From: Glutinoglossum americanum
Lineage: Eukaryota; Ascomycota; Geoglossomycetes; Geoglossales; Geoglossaceae
Assembly (NCBI GenBank): GCA_020080175.1
Contig: JAGHQL010000043.1
Location: forward strand, 1-64,000
DNA length: 64,000 bases
Reading direction: 5' to 3'
Positions 35,301 to 46,059 of this stretch are shown one piece after another. The notes under the pieces were generated by a model, which worked only from the letters and a program-made list of their open reading frames with translations, did no database searches and was not told the DNA's origin. Within the stretch, counting starts at the first letter, position 1. Each line of letters starts with the position of its first letter. The position numbers and the translations under genes were made by a program.

Positions 35301-36436
35301 AAAAAAGGAAAATAGCCAGGGTATGCAGAGTCAAAGGCAAGCAGATTGTCCACAAACAAACTTCCAACAGATGCTTACCGAATAGTTTTGGTACAAAAAA
35401 GGCACGACGTCACTAGATGGGACCGGAGTCCGTGGTCGTGAACCGCCTGGCGTCCCTGGACCAGCAACTGCACCGCTGGCATTAATTCCGGAGGTACTGT
35501 TGTTTCGATGGTTTGAGCGCGACATATGCTCCTTCCCGCCGCTCCCGACCAGCAGGCTCGTTTCCGAGCTATTATGACCATAATCACGAGGATCTTCACC
35601 AAAGAAACCATGCAGCTTCTTATGGAAACTTCTCCCGACGCTGGATTTTGATCCTGTGCTACTCGCATTTGTAGTTACGCTTGCGACAGATGGGCGTCTC
35701 TCGTCCCCAAAAAAAGGTCCTTCTGGTGAGTCCGAAAGACCAGATCTTCCTGACCCAGGTCTAAATGATGGGGACAGCTGCGCAATGATCTCATTGGAGT
35801 CACCGTGGAGGCCTCCCGGAAACGCGCTCGACGTAGTAATAGTAGATGCACCGGAGGAGGACCACCCTCCCGTTAATGGTGCGTGTGGAGACACCGGTGG
35901 GAGCCGCGGAGCAGAGGACATACTTGTTGAGCCAGAACCATCCAGCACAGCGAGGTCGCGTCGGTAGTTGACGAAGTTGCTCATGCTGTGGGAAGTGGTA
36001 CTGGGGGAGATGTTCGGAGATGGGGAAGATGGACGCTGAAAATTCGGCGGATCCAAAGAACCAGGTGAAATCTGACCATCTCTGTCGAAACTACACCCGT
36101 GAAGAGGCAAGATCCCGTTAGCTTCCCATCACTTCCACGTTTATTCTAAAACAAGACTGGGGTTGTATTGTTAAGCATGTAAGCTCGCGAACAAGTTCGA
36201 AATAGCGAAGAGCTCTCTTCTCGAGCCACCCAGCTAGTTATACCGCATAGCGATCTATCGAAAACAACGCACCTTCCTCTTTTATTCCCCGTCTTCACCT
36301 GTATTGTATTCTTTGCCCCATGTTTCGGTCCCTCGAAGCAGCTACCCCCCTTCGCCGAGTCCCAACCATCGCCGGAACGATCCGCAGATACATTTGTCGA
36401 GGATGATTGCTCTCGCGAAATCTGCCTCCTCGCCAT
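29399..36436 (-). CDS. Adenylate cyclase (Ras-responsive)
   Basis: Five exons (36273-36436, 35379-36090, 33881-35275, 29646-33662, 29399-29572) give 2153 residues. Junctions restore NKRGSFDRDGQ, NYSDIPQYGDAPVRQ, SGYSLGNDPGFSRMHKF and ARIEACITALGLRH. Order: a long Ser/Pro-rich N-terminus, a Ras-association domain (about 620-740; GRKSFLQDNLENYQIVLRK), some twenty leucine-rich repeats (about 766-1400), a PP2C-like domain (about 1455-1725; GMFDGQ) and a class III cyclase domain (about 1775-1965; LVFTDIKNSTQLWE with the metal-binding Asp, KTEGDAFM). The C-terminal tail resembles the CAP-binding region. It makes cAMP from ATP at the membrane under Ras and G-protein control, governing growth and development. 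The layout is the fungal Cyr1/CYAA type. Without exon joining the gene looks like four separate frames. Confidence 0.94.
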
Positions 36437-37840
36437 AGCAATTCCGCAATGATAATGAAATTAATAGGTGACCAACGATCCCCGGCGTGCTTAAAATCGA
36501 AAGTTGATCAGCGCGATGCGCAATTGCCCGACGAGCCCGTGTTCACGACATTTAGCGAGCATATGCCGACGTAAGGTTCCGTGTCCCGTCGTCCCCAAGA
36601 TGCGGTCTAACTGGTCAGGATCCGATCAATACCCAATATACGTTCGTCCAGGCTGCTATCCAATCTCGCAGATATCCACAGGGCTCGTGTCGATGGTGAC
36701 ACGACTGGAAGTGATCAAAGGATTAGCCGGTTAGCGGGATTGTATTTGGCGGAGGAAAGAGCGAGTCAGTGTAGGGAGACAAAGGAACGCGCAGGGACGC
36801 GGACTCCTGGATTATCGTTTGGCACTTTGTCCGAGGCACCCTTGACTTCAGCTGGTAGGCTTTGCTATGTAATCCCACCAAATGCGAAAAGGTGGGGGTG
36901 GGGAAATAAAGCGAACAAGAGCGGGATGAGATGATGACCAGCACAACCGCTTACGAGGATCCACTACGCAGTAGAGCAAAAGGTTTGCCAGACCCGCCAT
37001 CCAATCTGGTCACGCAGCGGTAGTGGGAGGAGCTGATCACTACGAAACCATTTTTTCTTTATATCACAACACAAAGCCCGGGGGCTCCAACGCCGATCTT
37101 TTCTCGTCGCATGAACGGTCACGACACGGACGAGCGCAGGATTTTTCATGGAAAATGCAGAGAGCCTTCCAAACCATACGATGGTCCTGCATGCTCGCGA
37201 AAAAGCCGAAGGCAGCCTTCGTTTCGTATGAGGGGTAAAATAATTCCGCCTGCGACTCCGGAGATACCGCGGCCCTTTTCTGTAGGTTGTACCAATTTTC
37301 GAGGATGTCTTAACACCCAATTCTGTGCGCAATAACGGCAGCCTTACAGTAAAAGCGATGGCGACGTTTCCCACGTGGCGCTATGGATTCGAACATGGGT
37401 GTTTCCATGATCCCTTTCGCCGACACTCGGACGGCACTCTGAACAATGATCAATCGGTGCATGCTTCTACCGCTGCAACGCCATGTGCCAGTACTTTCCC
37501 GCGACCGGCGATCCTTTGAAATCCCGAGGGGATTTCAGAAACTCCAATTCAAGTTTCAGAAGGAAACACCCCTGCATTATACCCGAGGTACCGAACTTGA
37601 GAAGTTTGTTATTTAGGCTGACAACATCTGTCCTAACCAATAGTAGAAGTTGGGATCTGGAATCCTTTTTTCTCGACACCATTCCATTCATGTATCCTTT
37701 GGAAAACAAACGCCGGATAGAATGAAATTGTTTCTCGCCGTTTACCCTATCCTAGATAAAGTAGCAGGAACTGCATAACCCTCTGTGCTCTAATCGTGGA
37801 GTATCTACCAATGAATTAACGTCTAAATAAGCTATATCCA
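36437..37840. other. Long intergenic region, adenylate cyclase promoter
   Basis: 1.4 kb between the adenylate cyclase start and the 3' end of the tyrosyl-tRNA synthetase gene, both leftward. It probably holds a long promoter or leader of the cyclase. A 136-codon minus frame (36964-37374) is Arg-rich and shows no domain, and I do not accept it as a gene. No tRNA could be folded around the TTCGAAT-like motif near 37387. Confidence 0.5.
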
Positions 37841-39312
37841 TCAAGATGTCGTTCCTCCAACATGCAATGTCTCCATTGCTGCTTCGACATCCTTGCCAGG
37901 CGCTATCTCCTCCCTTCCTTTGCCCTCCATAGGTCCGCCGAGTTTGGCTTCCGTATTCGACCTCATGGCACCAGGGTATTTAGTTCCAAGCCCCTTTTGC
38001 TTTTTTTTCTTCTTTTCTGGGGCCGGCGGTGGTGGATAGGCCTTCTTCTCGACCTCTTGCCAAGCTTCAGAGGACTGAAAATCCTCTTGAATAGGAGCAA
38101 GGAGATTAAGCAGAGCGCTTGTGACACCGGATTTGAGTAGTTGAGGCGTTAGCTGTTTGGAATTGTTAGTAGAATACCAGGCCAAGGACCAAGTACTAAA
38201 TGAAAATTGCTGTGCCAACACATGCGATTCGTGGTATATGCAAGGCACAGGCTAGTTGAGGTAGCAGTAGAACATACCTTGTCTGCCTTGTAGTCATCCT
38301 TGAGGGTCTCAATATCTGTGTAAACCAGTGGCTCTCCCTCTCCCTCCCGCCTCTCCACAACGAAATTTCCCCTCCCACTATTCTTCAAGGCGCTGATAGG
38401 TAGTAGGACGAACTCCACGAACGAGATAATTCCATTTCCTTCTACTTCCTTAGGGACTGCGAAGGCCTTCCGCAGCTTCTTCTTCACAATCTCAGGAGTA
38501 TCGAGGATGTCGATTTTAGAATCTGGGTCCGACGCAGACATCTTCCCACCTGCTAGACCAGGTACCATAGGGTTCATCAAGTGGGCGCGCTCCTTGTAGC
38601 CAAGTTTAGGTAGTTGTTCTGCCGCAAGCGCGAATATCTTACGCTGGTCTACGCCGCCGAACTGTGCGTCAACACCGAGATGTTCCTCATCCAGAGACTG
38701 CATTAGTGGGTATATAAGCCCACTTAGCAGGGGACTAGCGACTTGCTTTATAACCTCCGCGCCGGCCTTTTTGGCGTCATGCTCAGTCACGACAGAGCTC
38801 AGTCTGAACAGGTCCATTGTGTACTTTGGGGACAATTGGTAATCGCTGCCGAGGACGAAGTGCAAGCTATCGGTGGAAACGCCAATCGATTTAAGAAGAG
38901 AGGTGATAACATGCCTATAGTACTCAGCGCGGTAGTTGACAAGTTCTATAGGAGCCTTCAGGTTGTCGAGAAAGCCGTGAATGTCAGCGAGGAGGATCTT
39001 GACGGTACACCCTGCGTGGAGGAAGTGCGCAAGTTTGAGCATTGGGACAAAGTAACCGCAGTGCGGCCGACCCGTGGTCGCCGTGCCTGTTTTGGGGGTG
39101 AAGATTAGCATTGATATCAAATATAGACTGACCTATGGACTGGGTAAAATATAGAGGTGGCCCAGCAGTGATTGAAATGTACACCAACCCCAGTAAACGA
39201 TCAACGGTCGGTTTTGCTTCACAATAACATCCTCGAGTATCTCCGGCTTCAGCACCTCCTGTAGGTTTTGATTAATGAGGGCAATCTTCTCTTGCGCACT
39301 TAATTCTGCCAT
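37841..39312 (-). CDS. TYS1: Cytosolic tyrosyl-tRNA synthetase
   Basis: Three exons (39189-39312, 38278-39086, 37841-38152) give 414 residues. Junctions read [18 protein letters not shown] (donor GTTGGT) and [15 protein letters not shown] (donor GTATGT). The class I signature HIGH appears as HCGY and the KMSKS loop as KMSAS in [30 protein letters not shown] and [16 protein letters not shown] are typical of eukaryotic cytosolic TyrRS, which charges tRNA(Tyr) with tyrosine using ATP. The C-terminal tail is Lys-rich (EKKKKKQKG), as in the yeast protein. A TGACTCA motif lies 95 bases before the start. The start codon fits: the protein begins [13 protein letters not shown]. Confidence 0.94.
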
Positions 39313-39406
39313 TGTGGGGTCAACTTCGCCTACTGATACGGGAATTTTCGAAGGAGCCTAAAGGGTTCTTATGCGCAGAAGAATCGTTGTTTTGCGGTGG
39401 CTCGCC

Positions 39407-39413
39407 TGACTCA
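39407..39413 (-). promoter_or_regulatory. Gcn4/CPC1-type site upstream of TYS1
   Basis: TGACTCA, the consensus of the amino-acid starvation regulator Gcn4 (CpcA/CPC1), lies 95 bases upstream of the TYS1 start. It is flanked by the inverted pair GCGGTG / CACCGC. Aminoacyl-tRNA synthetase genes are classical targets of this control in fungi, so the location adds weight. Confidence 0.5.
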
Positions 39414-39570
39414 CCGCCACAGGCCCCTAATATTTAGTTTGTTTTGTTTGCACCAATGTGAGGCTAAATTCGTCACAATGGTTCGTTTCAAGGGAGACCA
39501 AGCCTAACGCCCTGCCCAGATGCAGATAACAGTAGACATGCTAGCGACAGATGATGGACCCATTTTATGT

Positions 39571-40361
39571 CTACTGAGTTGCGACGTGGAAAGTTCGATT
39601 CGCCTCTCGGCGGTATCTCCGTGGCATCTTCCCCACCTGAAAGAGTGATGGACAAGCCTCAACACCATCCCCCAAAGCTCTCAGTTCCTCAAAACACGGT
39701 CGAACTAAAGGCCCTTCCTGAATCCAGGTAGAACCGGAATCAAAAATGAACATCTGCATGGCTGACCTTTAATTAGGCCGGAGCATTAGGTAGACGGCAA
39801 AAGTCCAGGAACTATACGGATAAGGGAATGCTCTGTTGACAATGATGCCGCTCCGGCGCTGAAAACACTCCATGTTATACAGGTTGCCTTCCAGGGCACC
39901 ACAACACCGCGGCGTGTCGCAGAATTGGCAGCGGCATTGATCACAGAATAACGGTGAGTTCTGAGGAGTGCGCCAGGACTTTTACCACCCACCCTTACGT
40001 TCACACTTTCAACCGTATTATCGACCCGTCCAAGCTCGGTTCTTCCCCACCTAGAGTGGTAGTAGCCAGTCGCATATGCTGAAATGGGCTCAAACGAGAA
40101 AGCAATGACCAGTATTGGCAGCCTGAGGGGCGGCGAAGGAAGCTAAAGGAGGCTTGAACGATATGGATCTCTGGAGTTGAGCTGGCAGGCACGACCCTGG
40201 GAATGAGCTATCAGCGTCCTCGTGATCCGACCGGTCGTTCCACCACGGATAGTTCATAGTTTATACTACTGAGCATTGGTGTTTAACAGGGAACACGGCC
40301 GCTCACCTACCTTGTTAGATGCCTGGGTTGTGGATTTCCAAGGTTCATGCAACGGCCGTCT
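39571..40361 (-). other. Possible unrecognised small gene or gene relic
   Basis: Four protein-like readings lie in order on the minus strand: 40257-40090 (starts MNYPWWNDRSDHEDAD), a frame open from about 40143 to 39786 (contains ISAYATGYYHSRWGRTELGR), a Cys-rich frame 39960-39769 (SPLFCDQCRCQFCDTPRCCG) and 39759-39571 (MQMFIFDSGSTWIQEGPL). A splice-like AAC|GTAAGG at 39998 precedes the Cys-rich frame, but the nearest acceptor would leave an intron of only 38 bases. A possible first exon starts with an ATG near 40350 and ends at AAG|GTAGGT near 40312. I cannot assemble one consistent model and do not recognise the product. It could be a small gene, a decayed gene or chance. Confidence 0.25.
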
Positions 40362-40780
40362 CCTATAACTGAATTGATATCATCCCTCTACGGGAGGCGA
40401 CATCTGATTTCAGACTTCACTGGAACAAGTAAAACACTGGGATTTCCGCTACCGTGGCAGTTTGGCTATTCCCAGACGTGGGAGCCACTCTCTACATGCT
40501 GGGAACCTCTAAGACCCTTTCATACTTTTTCTGCCGGTCTCTCCACAAAACACTTTAGACTTTCCATAACCCGGGACCAACTCGCTCGCTTCCATGCAGG
40601 GGCCCCTCTAGCTAGCCGCAGATCGTCCCAAAATCTCCTAACTTGCCACAGAAAAAAAAAAAACCTCCGAGTCGGGCGATCCTCCAATACGCCAGAAGGT
40701 AGTCTAGAAAAAAATGTCATGCGTGTAAACACCGTCGCCAGGCCACCCAAGAGGAAAAATAATTCCCACCTCGCACGACA

Positions 40781-41469
40781 ATGATTCTACACAACACCTC
40801 CTCGTCATTATTCCTATGCCTCCTTCTCGCGCAATGTCTCCCAGCTGTCGCACAGACCGAGACAACCACCCAGCCTGCGCCCGCAGCAGCTACAGCCTCG
40901 CTCGTGGATGTGAATCTGGGGGATGCGCGTTATAAATACGTGGGCTGCTGGAACGAGACGACGGGTTTCGAGAACGCCGGGAATAAACGCGCGTTGGATG
41001 GAGGGACTATGGTGAGACGTCATGCACCCGATGAACCATTTCTCTACTCGCGCATCCGAACTAATAGTATACCCCCTAAACTACCGCAGTTCGCCGACGA
41101 TGCGATGACGGTTGCTAGGTGCCTTAATTTTTGCGGCTCCACGCATTATGCTGGCCTAGAATACCAACGGTGCACATACACACTGCTCAGCGTTCTTCTG
41201 CATCTGCTAACTCCTGCATTGCCAGAGAATGTTGGTGTGCTCCCTACCTATCGTCCCTCTCGACCAAACTGCTCCCAGAAAACTGCAACCTCATATGCTC
41301 CGGGAACGCAAGCGAGACTTGCGGTGGCGCTCTAAAGCTTACGCTGTACGAACACCAAGATTCGGATTCCTCAAAGAAAAGTATGTCGGCGTCTGTGAGG
41401 CCATTGGTTTCTTCTAGAACCTCATGGGCATTTGTTGGGGTAATTGCGCTCCTGAGTTCGCTATCCTGA
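40781..41469 (+). CDS. WSC-domain cell-surface protein
   Basis: Three exons (40781-41011, 41090-41169, 41226-41469) give 184 residues. A signal peptide covers about residues 1-25 (LFLCLLLAQCLPAVAQ). One WSC domain follows: YKYVGCWNETTGF, then after intron 1 (donor GTGAGA) MTVARCLNFCGSTHYAGLEY, and after intron 2 (donor GTGCAC) RECWCAPYLSSLSTK, NLICSGNASETCGG and LTLYE. The eight-cysteine spacing fits WSC, a glycan-binding module found in wall sensors and secreted enzymes. The protein ends in a hydrophobic stretch (SWAFVGVIALLSSLS) with small residues before it, so a GPI anchor is likely. It lacks a cytoplasmic tail, so it is not a Wsc1-type stress sensor. Partner and function are unknown. Confidence 0.85.
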
Positions 41470-41826
41470 TAGATGTGCAGCTTAGAATACTCTGCGAGAC
41501 TTCAGTCAAAGCGGCTTAGACTCAAAGCGCAGAACGGACAAAGAAGTAATATAAAGTAATACATGTATTCATTCTCATGTAGAGCAGACAATGGAGCCAT
41601 ACAAGCATCTATGTCAGCGGATATAAGCTGGGTGGAACATCTTGAAGGTACCTAGAGGCACACCGGATGAGCCACTAAGGAAGCGGTTGAATGCCTGGCC
41701 ATAGAGATAAGCAAGCTCTGCACATCAGAGGAGCCTTGCCCATCATAAGCTAAGCTCAGTACTCAGGAGCAATAGTCAAAGCGCTCAATTCACAAGGCGG
41801 CAGTTGCCCCAGTACCAATCCCCCTA
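41470..41826. other. Convergent 3' intergenic region
   Basis: 357 bases between the 3' ends of the WSC gene and the NDR kinase gene. Nothing further is evident. Confidence 0.5.
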
Positions 41827-44800
41827 CTAAGCCGATGGCAATCTACCCCTCGTAAATGAAATCCTCGCTCCTCCTCTTGACTCATCTTCTTCCCTGCCCT
41901 TCGGCCTGCGGTAAGTATACCCCAAAAAGGCGCCTTTCTTTCTCAACTCCATAGCCCCCCGCCCAACTTCTTTATCCCTTAGTATCTTATCCCTAGCCCT
42001 CTTTTCTTTCTTACCATTTTTCCCCTTCACATCAACAGGCTTTTTCGTGACTTCCTTAAGCTGTTCCTCGACGGTCTTGACGGAGTTGACATTCCATTGC
42101 GCAGCATCTCCCACTTGACCCTTTCCATTAATCTCGTCTATAGTATCTTCGAGCCTTTCCTTAGCACTAGAGTATGAACTAGCATCGTCATTGTCGCTGA
42201 TAGGCCCGTCTTCATCAAAGTATTTAGTGTCATCCCAGCTCTTAACTTTAGGTATAAAAGGGGGCTTCATCAGATGGATACGATCCCATGGAATAGATCT
42301 AAAAAAGGGGTGACTCTTGATTTCACCTGCAGCTTCTGGATAAACGAAATATCCTCCAGCCCCTGCCGACCTTCTATCGGTTACGGGGATAATCAGGCCA
42401 GGTATACGTTTAGAATATCGGATATCGTTAGCAGCGTAAGTTCTTGACGTGAGGCGAACTTCCTTCTCTTGCATGAGCGAAATCATGAGATCCATAGCCC
42501 TGTTCGAGACATGTTGGGCCGGCGGAAACATCAGAGAACTCGCATGTTGCTGGGGAGGTCAGCCACCTCTAGAGTCAGAGAGGATAGTTCCATTTAGTGT
42601 ACACACCAGTATCTTTAATTTTGTATCCGCTCGATTCTCGCAGCAGAACGGTGTGCATCCGTACAAACACTATATCTGTAAGGATCAAAATAACCAGCTC
42701 GGGAGGATTATGTCTTCTGACCTCATAAAGGATTATCCCGATACTCCACCAGTCACACCTTCCATCGTATAGATCCCCTCTCACTACCTCTGGTGCCATG
42801 TACTGACTTGTGCCTACCACACTCTTTGCCAAGTTCCTTTTCCCTGTTCGGTCTCTCCAGCTCAGAATATTCTCCTTGGCCCTTTCCTTGCTGTCCTCGT
42901 CGGTAAATTTCTGAGGATCCATAGCTGCAGCCCCAATTCCTGTTCCGCTCCCGGTCAAGACATTCGCAAGTTTCATTGCCACAGCTAGTGCTCTACTTTC
43001 CTTTCGGTCGAGCGTATCCCCTTCAATTTCAATGCCAAAACGACCCAGCATTGAATGACGGTGGTTGTTGAAATACGCTTGGTCGTGAGACCAATGTCCA
43101 TCAAAAGCCAAGCCAAAATCAGAGATCTTCAAGTGCCCAGATGCCGATATCAGGAAGTTATCCGGCTTCACATCTCGGTGAATCCACTTCAACTTATGCG
43201 CTTCTTCGATACATAAAACCATCTCCGCAATATACCATCTAGCGACGTCCTCACTAAGTGTATGCTTTCGAATAAGCAACCCAAGGAAATCCCCCCCCAG
43301 CATAAAATCCATGACCAGGTACAGATTGTCCTTGTCCTGAAAGCTTGCTACTAGCGGTACAATCCATCTACTTCCCTCTGACGACACGAGGAAGTCTCGC
43401 TCAGCACGCAAATGGCCCTCTTGGCTATTACGAAGCATGTCGGACTTGCGAATGACCTTCATAGCATAGACCTGCTTTCTCTGACCTAAGCCCTTCTTCC
43501 GTGAGAACTTCCTGGGTGTGATGGAACGCTTGACAGAAATAACTCCATTTTTCACTTCCCCACCAAACTCTCGCTTTGGAGCACTACTGTCAGTGATTTC
43601 TAATTCAGGCGGCTCAGGCTCCTTCTCTTTTACGAGCCTGACGACTCCAAAGCTCCCCTTTCCAAGGACTTTAACTACCTCAAAGGTGCCAACAATGATG
43701 GCCTTTGCTCCATCCTTGCCGGTAGTTCTGGCCTTTAAAACTCTCGTCTCACGCAGATATTCGCTTTCTCTTGTGATCCAGTCCCTTCGCTCTTTACTTC
43801 GCTGCTCAGCCGACATAGGTTCAGTTTCCAGCATATGTTCAAGGTTGAGACGACGTTGGGAGCGCGGGGTCAGAGGGCTAGAGAGAATACTATTGAAATG
43901 TGTCTCGAAAAAGATTTTTGCGGCGGCAGTAAGCTCGACTGTCGTGACAGCTATTACAAGTCAGCGCAAAATCTGGAATAGCAACAGCACAGCAAATACA
44001 TACAGGGCCTAATGACCACAGGTGCTTCTTGTATGGGCGAAAGGGAATGGTCCCGGGAGCGCTCCAAGGCAGAGGAACTCTTAGATCTCACCAGCTGGCG
44101 TGTGCTGTTGCCATGTCTGCCCGATGTCCCTGAGGAAATGCCAGAAGATACTGAAGTCCCCTCAGTGGAGTTTTTTGCCTTCGCCGAGATCGATCCGCTA
44201 GTATTATAGCTGGTCACAGGGGTATCACTTGGACTGGCCACACATGCCCCTGGATCTGGGCCCATTGTCTGGTCTTGCAGTGACGGTATTGAGAGCATCA
44301 GGCTTGGTCTAGACTTTAAACTGGGCCTGTGGACCACAGTTGGGTGGAGAAATGTAGTGGAGAGCTTGTGGGCCAGGCCAGGAGACGATTTGCTCCTCGC
44401 CAACCCCGATGATCCAATAATCCGATATCGAGATGAGTTTGAGGATTTCTTGTCTAAAACTACCTCCTCCGAGTCCACAGTCTCCATCTCTACGACCAAG
44501 TTACCTATCGATAAAGGCTGAAATGCGGCCAGTGGCGGCAGCGACGAGATAGACCCACGGTTGGCCGCCGTGGAACTCGGTACAACGGATTCCAAGCGTC
44601 GATCCGCGCCTCTGGACAACGAAAAGGTAAACTCGAGCTCTGCAGTCCCAGATGGTGACACCATAGTTGATCGGTTACCTCAATCGACAACATTAGCTTT
44701 GTGCGCAGCTTCAACTAAGAGTGAGCCTTACCAGCACTCTTTCCCAGCCCAAAAATCGATAGAATTTTTGAACCCCCTCGCCTGAGCCTTGCACGCCGAC

Positions 44801-45032
44801 TCTCTTTTGAAGCAGCATGTGCGGTATGTCCTCCCAGCAGGGTGCCACCAAGCAACTCCGCGCTAGGACTGCTGTGCCTTGCGTTCTTCATATTCCTCCT
44901 GAATTTATGGATCTGCTCACCTACCGGACCTGATGTGGGAGCAGCATTCTCTCTTTCGCTCCCTGAATCTCTATACTCTCTAGACCATCTGCTCTTTCGC
45001 TTGATCCCAGACACAAACTTCATTGGCTTCAT
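41827..45032 (-). CDS. NDR/LATS-type AGC protein kinase
   Basis: Five exons (44732-45032, 44004-44678, 42722-43950, 42607-42669, 41827-42549) give 996 residues; the fourth, 63 bases, adds CLYGCTPFCCENRADTKLKI. The first 325 residues are Ser-rich and probably disordered. The NDR N-terminal Mob-binding region follows (AAAKIFFETHFNSILSSPLT). Kinase motifs: GKGSFGVVRL, AMKVIRK (Lys), HRDVKPDNF (catalytic Asp), DFGL, then an insert of roughly 110 residues before GTSQYMAPEV. The insert between DFG and APE is an NDR hallmark. The C-terminal hydrophobic motif AFLGYTYRRP is present with its Thr. NDR kinases with Mob partners control polarity, growth or septation. It differs from Cot1/Cbk1 and Sid2/Dbf2 as I recall them (MDFMLGGDFLGLLIRKHTL), so it may be the less studied second fungal NDR group. 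Confidence 0.87.
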
Positions 45033-46059
45033 TTGGGGATATCACATACGTTTGGAGTAAAGACCCCTAAAGGGAAAAAGTAGGACGATAGGGAATATAT
45101 TGTTCGTCAAGAATACAGAGGAATAGTGCTGGGGAAAGTAGTGGCCGAAGATTATTCTTTTACTGGCACTCCATTTGCCAGTTCTGTGGAAGAAGTGTCG
45201 GTGGGTAAATTGAGAGAATGCTATTTACTTACCTTCTCTCCATAGAGAAGTCGTCGTTCTAGGTTGCCCCTTCCCTCAGCGGGCAGTTTCGTCGTCAAGC
45301 GATGTCCAGAACCGCAACCAGGTTCTAGTCCAAAATGCTCTTTCCCAAGTAAGTATAATCTCACAAAAGGATATCTTTAGACTTGACAGTTAATGGAATT
45401 TTCAGAGCAGCCCTAATATTAGACGGGAGGCGGGAGATAGGAAATAAAAAACACGGCATAGGTAAAGAGAAGGAGTTTGAATCATCTTTCTATCGGATGG
45501 CAACCGTGGTGCGAATAGCTATCATTCACCAATGTCAATCCAACCAAAGATTGCCATATCACCGCATCCGTATTCTAGTGTATGGCCATCTCTACAGCAT
45601 TTGTTGATTTTGGGTTGCAAATGACGAATCGCTAGTTTGCGGACTCGATTCTATTGCCCCTTATTAATATATTGACGAAAAACTACCAAGCTAACCCCCC
45701 TCTTCAGCAGTGAACGAACCGCAACGGAGATCCTCCCTCTATCATCAACGATATATGAATGCCTCACACCTACCACGAGCAGGTCAGGTCTCACTATGCG
45801 TCATATCTCATATTGGCCCGCCTGACCCAAAATAGAAACCCGACGCCTTTCACTGCTTGCAACCAAGTCACCTCCACAACATCCAGTTTCATCCAGCTAG
45901 GGCAAGTCGTTAGACCCTTAAGAGGAAGTTCATTGGCCGACAAAAATATCCTAGCGGTGGTTAGCAAGAACAATAATAGGAGTCCTGCGTATAGCGCTGG
46001 ATATCGATATAACGCTGAGCCAACTGGGTGTTAAGTATCTCGCGCGCCAAACATTCAAG
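45033..46059. other. Divergent intergenic region, NDR kinase / IME4
   Basis: 1.0 kb holding the promoters of the leftward kinase gene and the rightward methyltransferase gene. Short frames (up to 91 codons at 45759-46034) lack protein features. No RNA gene seen. Confidence 0.5.

Noticed and set aside
36964-37374. 136-codon minus-strand frame in the adenylate cyclase upstream region
   Set aside because: Arg-rich composition without domains, no upstream or downstream exons, and a single open frame of this length is expected by chance in GC-balanced DNA.
37370-37420. TTCGAAT motif resembling a tRNA T-loop on the minus strand
   Set aside because: The flanking five bases do not form a T-stem and no A-box lies upstream.
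40347-40784. 145-codon + frame upstream of the WSC gene
   Set aside because: Overlaps the WSC start in a different frame, has no domains, and probably lies in the promoter and leader.
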